Assembly: GCA_016839405.1 (NCBI GenBank)
Contig: JAEOUJ010000289.1
Location: 1 to 8,209, forward strand
From: Candidatus Gerdarchaeota archaeon
GTDB lineage: Archaea; Asgardarchaeota; Heimdallarchaeia; JABLTI01
Reading direction: 5' to 3'
DNA: 8,209 nt
Shown: positions 6,321 to 8,209 of the stretch, piece after piece
Position numbering within the stretch: the first letter of the stretch is position 1
Layout: each line of letters opens with the position of its first letter
Notes under the pieces: model-generated
What the model was told of the DNA's origin: nothing
The model's input: the letters and a program-made list of their open reading frames with translations, nothing else
Database searches by the model: none
Position numbers and translations under genes: made by a program

Positions 6321-6372
6321 TAAATGAGATATTGCTTTCATGAAAATTTTCATAATGATTTTATTTCATTTG
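6321..6372 (+). terminator. 52-bp concentric palindrome after the glycosylase gene, possible terminator hairpin
   Basis: A perfect 14-bp palindrome, ATGAAAATTTTCAT (6340-6353), shares its centre with outer arms 6321-6331 and 6362-6372, which pair over 11 positions (nine Watson-Crick, two G-T). The two arms of the connecting loop are both 8 nt. As RNA it would form one long interrupted hairpin starting 15 nt past the glycosylase stop, and T-rich sequence follows. Transcript-end or protein-binding roles are both possible. Confidence 0.4.
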
Positions 6373-6437
6373 AGATTAATTTATTTTCAATATAATTGTA
6401 AATATCTTTTAATAATGATAGAAAAACTCTAAAAGCA

Positions 6438-6444
6438 TTTATAC
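6438..6444 (+). promoter_or_regulatory. Possible TATA box of rpoN
   Basis: TTTATAC preceded by AAAAGC (BRE-like) lies 70 nt upstream of the rpoN ATG, predicting a leader of about 40 nt. It is the best candidate in the 202-bp gap, but competing AT-rich sites exist. Confidence 0.35.
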
Positions 6445-6507
6445 TGTCAAAAAACATATACCACTTAGTATCAATAATTATTGATTAGAAGGGGTTTGAT
6501 TAGAAAG

Positions 6508-6717
6508 ATGATTCCAGTACGTTGTTTCACATGCGGTAAAGTCATTGGTGATAAATTTGAAGAATTTGAACGACGAGTATCCGCTGGTGAAGATCCAGGA
6601 CAAGTTCTAGATGAACTAGGTCTTGATAAATATTGCTGCCGAAGAATGATTATCAGTCATTGTGATTTGATAGATGAATTTTTACAATTCGAATATCCCC
6701 GTAAAAAAGAAAGGTAA
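6508..6717 (+). CDS. rpoN: DNA-directed RNA polymerase subunit N (Rpo10)
   Basis: This 69-residue protein is the archaeal homologue of eukaryotic RPB10, a small zinc-binding subunit of the RNA polymerase assembly platform (with Rpo3, Rpo11 and Rpo12). The start [14 protein letters not shown] carries the first zinc pair (Cys6, Cys9), and KYCCRRM carries the second (Cys43, Cys44). The family signature continues as [10 protein letters not shown], with Cys52 where many archaeal sequences have Val. An upstream in-frame TTG (6481) would add nine residues, but the family always begins MIPVRC, so I start at the ATG at 6508. A loose GGGGTTTGAT lies 7 nt upstream. In many archaea rpoN sits with rpl13, rps9 and rpoK; none of these is present here, so the gene is apparently transcribed alone. 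Confidence 0.96.
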   Translation: MIPVRCFTCGKVIGDKFEEFERRVSAGEDPGQVLDELGLDKYCCRRMIISHCDLIDEFLQFEYPRKKER

Positions 6718-6764
6718 AAGTATATCTGCATACCTTTTCTTTTCTCTCTTGTTCTTTATTTCCC
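6710..6764 (+). terminator. Hairpin plus pyrimidine tract ending rpoN
   Basis: AAAGGTA (6710-6716) pairs with TACCTTT (6731-6737) around a 14-nt loop, and a T/C-rich run continues to about 6764. The left arm overlaps the rpoN stop codon (6715-6717). The combination looks like an intrinsic-type terminator; the T-rich run alone would be a typical archaeal terminator. Confidence 0.5.
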
Positions 6765-6798
6765 AAAAAATTAAGTAATTTGTAAACTATTATTGGTT

Positions 6799-7611
6799 AT
6801 GAGCTATCTATTCTTATCCCAGCTTTCAAACGAAATAAGAGAAATTATTAGCGAATGTGCAGATGTTGGTCATTTACTTTTTGAAAAGGGTTGGGCTGAA
6901 GGTAATGGAGGAAATTTTTCAATCAGAATAGGTTCCTCTATTGATCAATTTTGGATTTCTGATGAAGATTCGAAGATAATATCAACTCACCCTTTGATAA
7001 TGGATTTCCCTGATATCAATGGTTATTATTTCTTAATTAAAGGGGCAGGTAAAAGAATGAGGGATATCACTAAAATTCCCGATCAAACACTCTGTATAGG
7101 TAAAGTTGATAAAAAAGAATTCCAGGTTATTTGGCCAACTAATAACATAATTAAACCTTCTTCAGAAATACATACACATTTAGCAATACAAGAGTACCTT
7201 ATAAAAACAAGATCTAAACAAAATGCAATTTTACATACTCACCCCTCAGAATTAACAGCTCTTTCTTGCGTTTCAGAAATAAATGATAGTCATAAATTAA
7301 ATTTCTATCTTAAAGGAATAACACCAGGGGTTAGTATCTATTTCCCAGAAGGAATTGGATATGTCAATTATGAAATACCCTCGAGTAAAGAACTTACACA
7401 AAAAACATTATCTATTATAGAAAAATACAATTTAATAGTTTGGGCAAAACATGGTGTAATATGTAAAAGCGAATCATTAATGAAATGTTTTGATTTAATT
7501 GAAATAGCTAATAAATCAGCTAAAATATTATTGGCTACAACAAAATTTACTCCTACTTATTTAGATGAAAATGAACTTGCTATTTTAAAATCATATTTTC
7601 ATGGTGAATAA
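6799..7611 (+). CDS. rhaD: Class II aldolase, rhamnulose-1-phosphate aldolase (RhaD) type
   Basis: This 270-residue zinc-dependent aldolase of the RhaD/FucA family would cleave L-rhamnulose-1-phosphate to dihydroxyacetone phosphate and L-lactaldehyde. Length and motif order follow E. coli RhaD (274 residues): KGWAEGNGGNFSIRI (30-44) holds the phosphate-binding NGGN, then LIKGAGKRMRDI, IKPSSEIHTH with the probable catalytic Glu123, LHTHPSELTALS with zinc ligands His146 and His148, and IVWAKHGV with the third ligand His218, followed by the family helix FDLIEIANKSAKIL. The 270-residue size and the long N-terminal part favour RhaD over the shorter FucA (about 215). I start at the ATG at 6799; an in-frame TTG at 6793 would add two residues. 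There is no Shine-Dalgarno, so it may be leaderless. No rhamnose isomerase, kinase or transporter adjoins it, so the true substrate may differ. Its end overlaps the convergent membrane-protein gene by 32 bp. Confidence 0.82.
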   Translation: MSYLFLSQLSNEIREIISECADVGHLLFEKGWAEGNGGNFSIRIGSSIDQFWISDEDSKIISTHPLIMDFPDINGYYFLIKGAGKRMRDITKIPDQTLCIGKVDKKEFQVIWPTNNIIKPSSEIHTHLAIQEYLIKTRSKQNAILHTHPSELTALSCVSEINDSHKLNFYLKGITPGVSIYFPEGIGYVNYEIPSSKELTQKTLSIIEKYNLIVWAKHGVICKSESLMKCFDLIEIANKSAKILLATTKFTPTYLDENELAILKSYFHGE

Positions 7612-8209
7612 GATCATCTTTTAACAATAATCTTCCACTAATACTCATAAAATAAATAATTGATAATAGCACTGCAATTCTTTGTGTATATGATTTGCCA
7701 AAAAACTCTCTAGTTATAACATAGAACACATAGAATATAAAGATAATAAATCCCATCATTGAATAGAAAACTAATTTTTCTTTATAATTTTTTATAAAAT
7801 AAAATGCAGTATAGAGAATTAAAATAGCAACAAAAACAAAAAAAATAACCGATATAATATAGTGCCCCCAATAAGTCATATCTTCAGAAATTGCTCCAAG
7901 ACCTATTAGTGTGAAAATAGTAATTGAAGCAATTACTAGATAAATGGTTTTCTGAGTTTTATTTAAGAAATAACATCTTAACGCTATTAGTGGAAATAAT
8001 AAAAAAATTCCATCAATTATTGTAGCCAGCATAAAATATATTTTTCCTTCTAAACCATAAAGAACTAATTCACTTAATTCCCAAATTTTCCAATTATAAC
8101 CATTAATTATAGCATAATAATGTGACAATGAAACTAAAATGAAAAAAACTAAATTCCCCACTAATCCCAAATAAAAACTTACCTTGAAATAAGTCAATAA
8201 TCTAGATGA
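7580..8209 (-). CDS. DUF998-like six-helix membrane protein (5' end open at window edge)
   Basis: This integral membrane protein of unknown function has about six hydrophobic helices, at roughly 6-30, 52-78, 84-103, 109-135, 141-161 and 170-192, counted from an in-frame TTG at 8197. The segment GAISEDMTYWGHYIISVIFF before and into helix four matches the pattern (G-x-PED-x-H-x-FF) I associate with the DUF998 family, and KSYTQRI before the last helix fits too; the assignment is from memory of the family. The frame stays open beyond the TTG to the right edge (Ser-Ser-Arg-Leu upstream), so the true start may lie outside and I treat the gene as 5'-partial. It converges on the aldolase gene, with a 32-bp overlap of the ends. 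Confidence 0.65.
   Translation of the reverse strand, partial: SSRLLTYFKVSFYLGLVGNLVFFILVSLSHYYAIINGYNWKIWELSELVLYGLEGKIYFMLATIIDGIFLLFPLIALRCYFLNKTQKTIYLVIASITIFTLIGLGAISEDMTYWGHYIISVIFFVFVAILILYTAFYFIKNYKEKLVFYSMMGFIIFIFYVFYVITREFFGKSYTQRIAVLLSIIYFMSISGRLLLKDDLIHHENMILK

Noticed and set aside
1..8209. CRISPR array, insertion sequence, tRNA or rRNA
   Set aside because: No regularly spaced repeats, transposase, terminal inverted repeats with duplications, or cloverleaf-like GC-rich segments were found.

Overview
The window is a stretch of an AT-rich genome (below roughly 30% GC by eye) that is almost certainly archaeal. The best evidence is a complete RNA polymerase subunit N (Rpo10) gene, supported by a RIO-family atypical kinase, TATA-like boxes placed so that at least one transcript would be leaderless, and one gene whose start is fixed by a perfect match to the archaeal anti-Shine-Dalgarno end. 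The low GC, the RIO and APH kinases and the style of the alpha/beta hydrolase would suit an Asgard-type (Lokiarchaeia/Heimdallarchaeia-like) archaeon. That placement is inference, and the sequence alone does not settle the phylum.

Layout, left to right. At 1-266 (minus) is the N-terminal part of an alpha/beta hydrolase cut by the window edge. A divergent intergenic region follows, then a complete P1B-2-type Zn/Cd/Pb-exporting P-type ATPase (546-2738, plus). Convergent to it is a 55-residue zinc-ribbon protein (2821-2988, minus). Next is a two-gene minus-strand operon: a RIO-family atypical kinase (4232-5323) followed 16 nt later by an APH/choline-kinase-fold phosphotransferase (3223-4215). 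After a 385-bp divergent intergenic region come three plus-strand genes separated by gaps: an AlkA-like 3-methyladenine DNA glycosylase (5709-6305), rpoN (6508-6717) and a RhaD-type class II aldolase (6799-7611). At the right edge is a DUF998-like six-helix membrane protein (minus, 7580 to the edge), whose end overlaps the aldolase end by 32 bp.

The genes do not form one pathway. They look like ordinary chromosomal housekeeping and accessory genes: metal efflux, ribosome or signalling kinases, base-excision repair, transcription, and sugar-phosphate cleavage. No mobile element, CRISPR array, rRNA or tRNA was seen, and I did not find a convincing new multigene system.

The more unusual signals are small. 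A 35-bp GC-rich, CpG-rich palindromic patch lies inside the RIO kinase gene. A CTAAnnTTAG motif occurs three times, only between genes. A 52-bp concentric palindrome follows the glycosylase gene. The RIO kinase has mixed RIO1/RIO2/RIOB signatures and a long N-terminal extension, and it shares an operon with a second kinase-fold enzyme.
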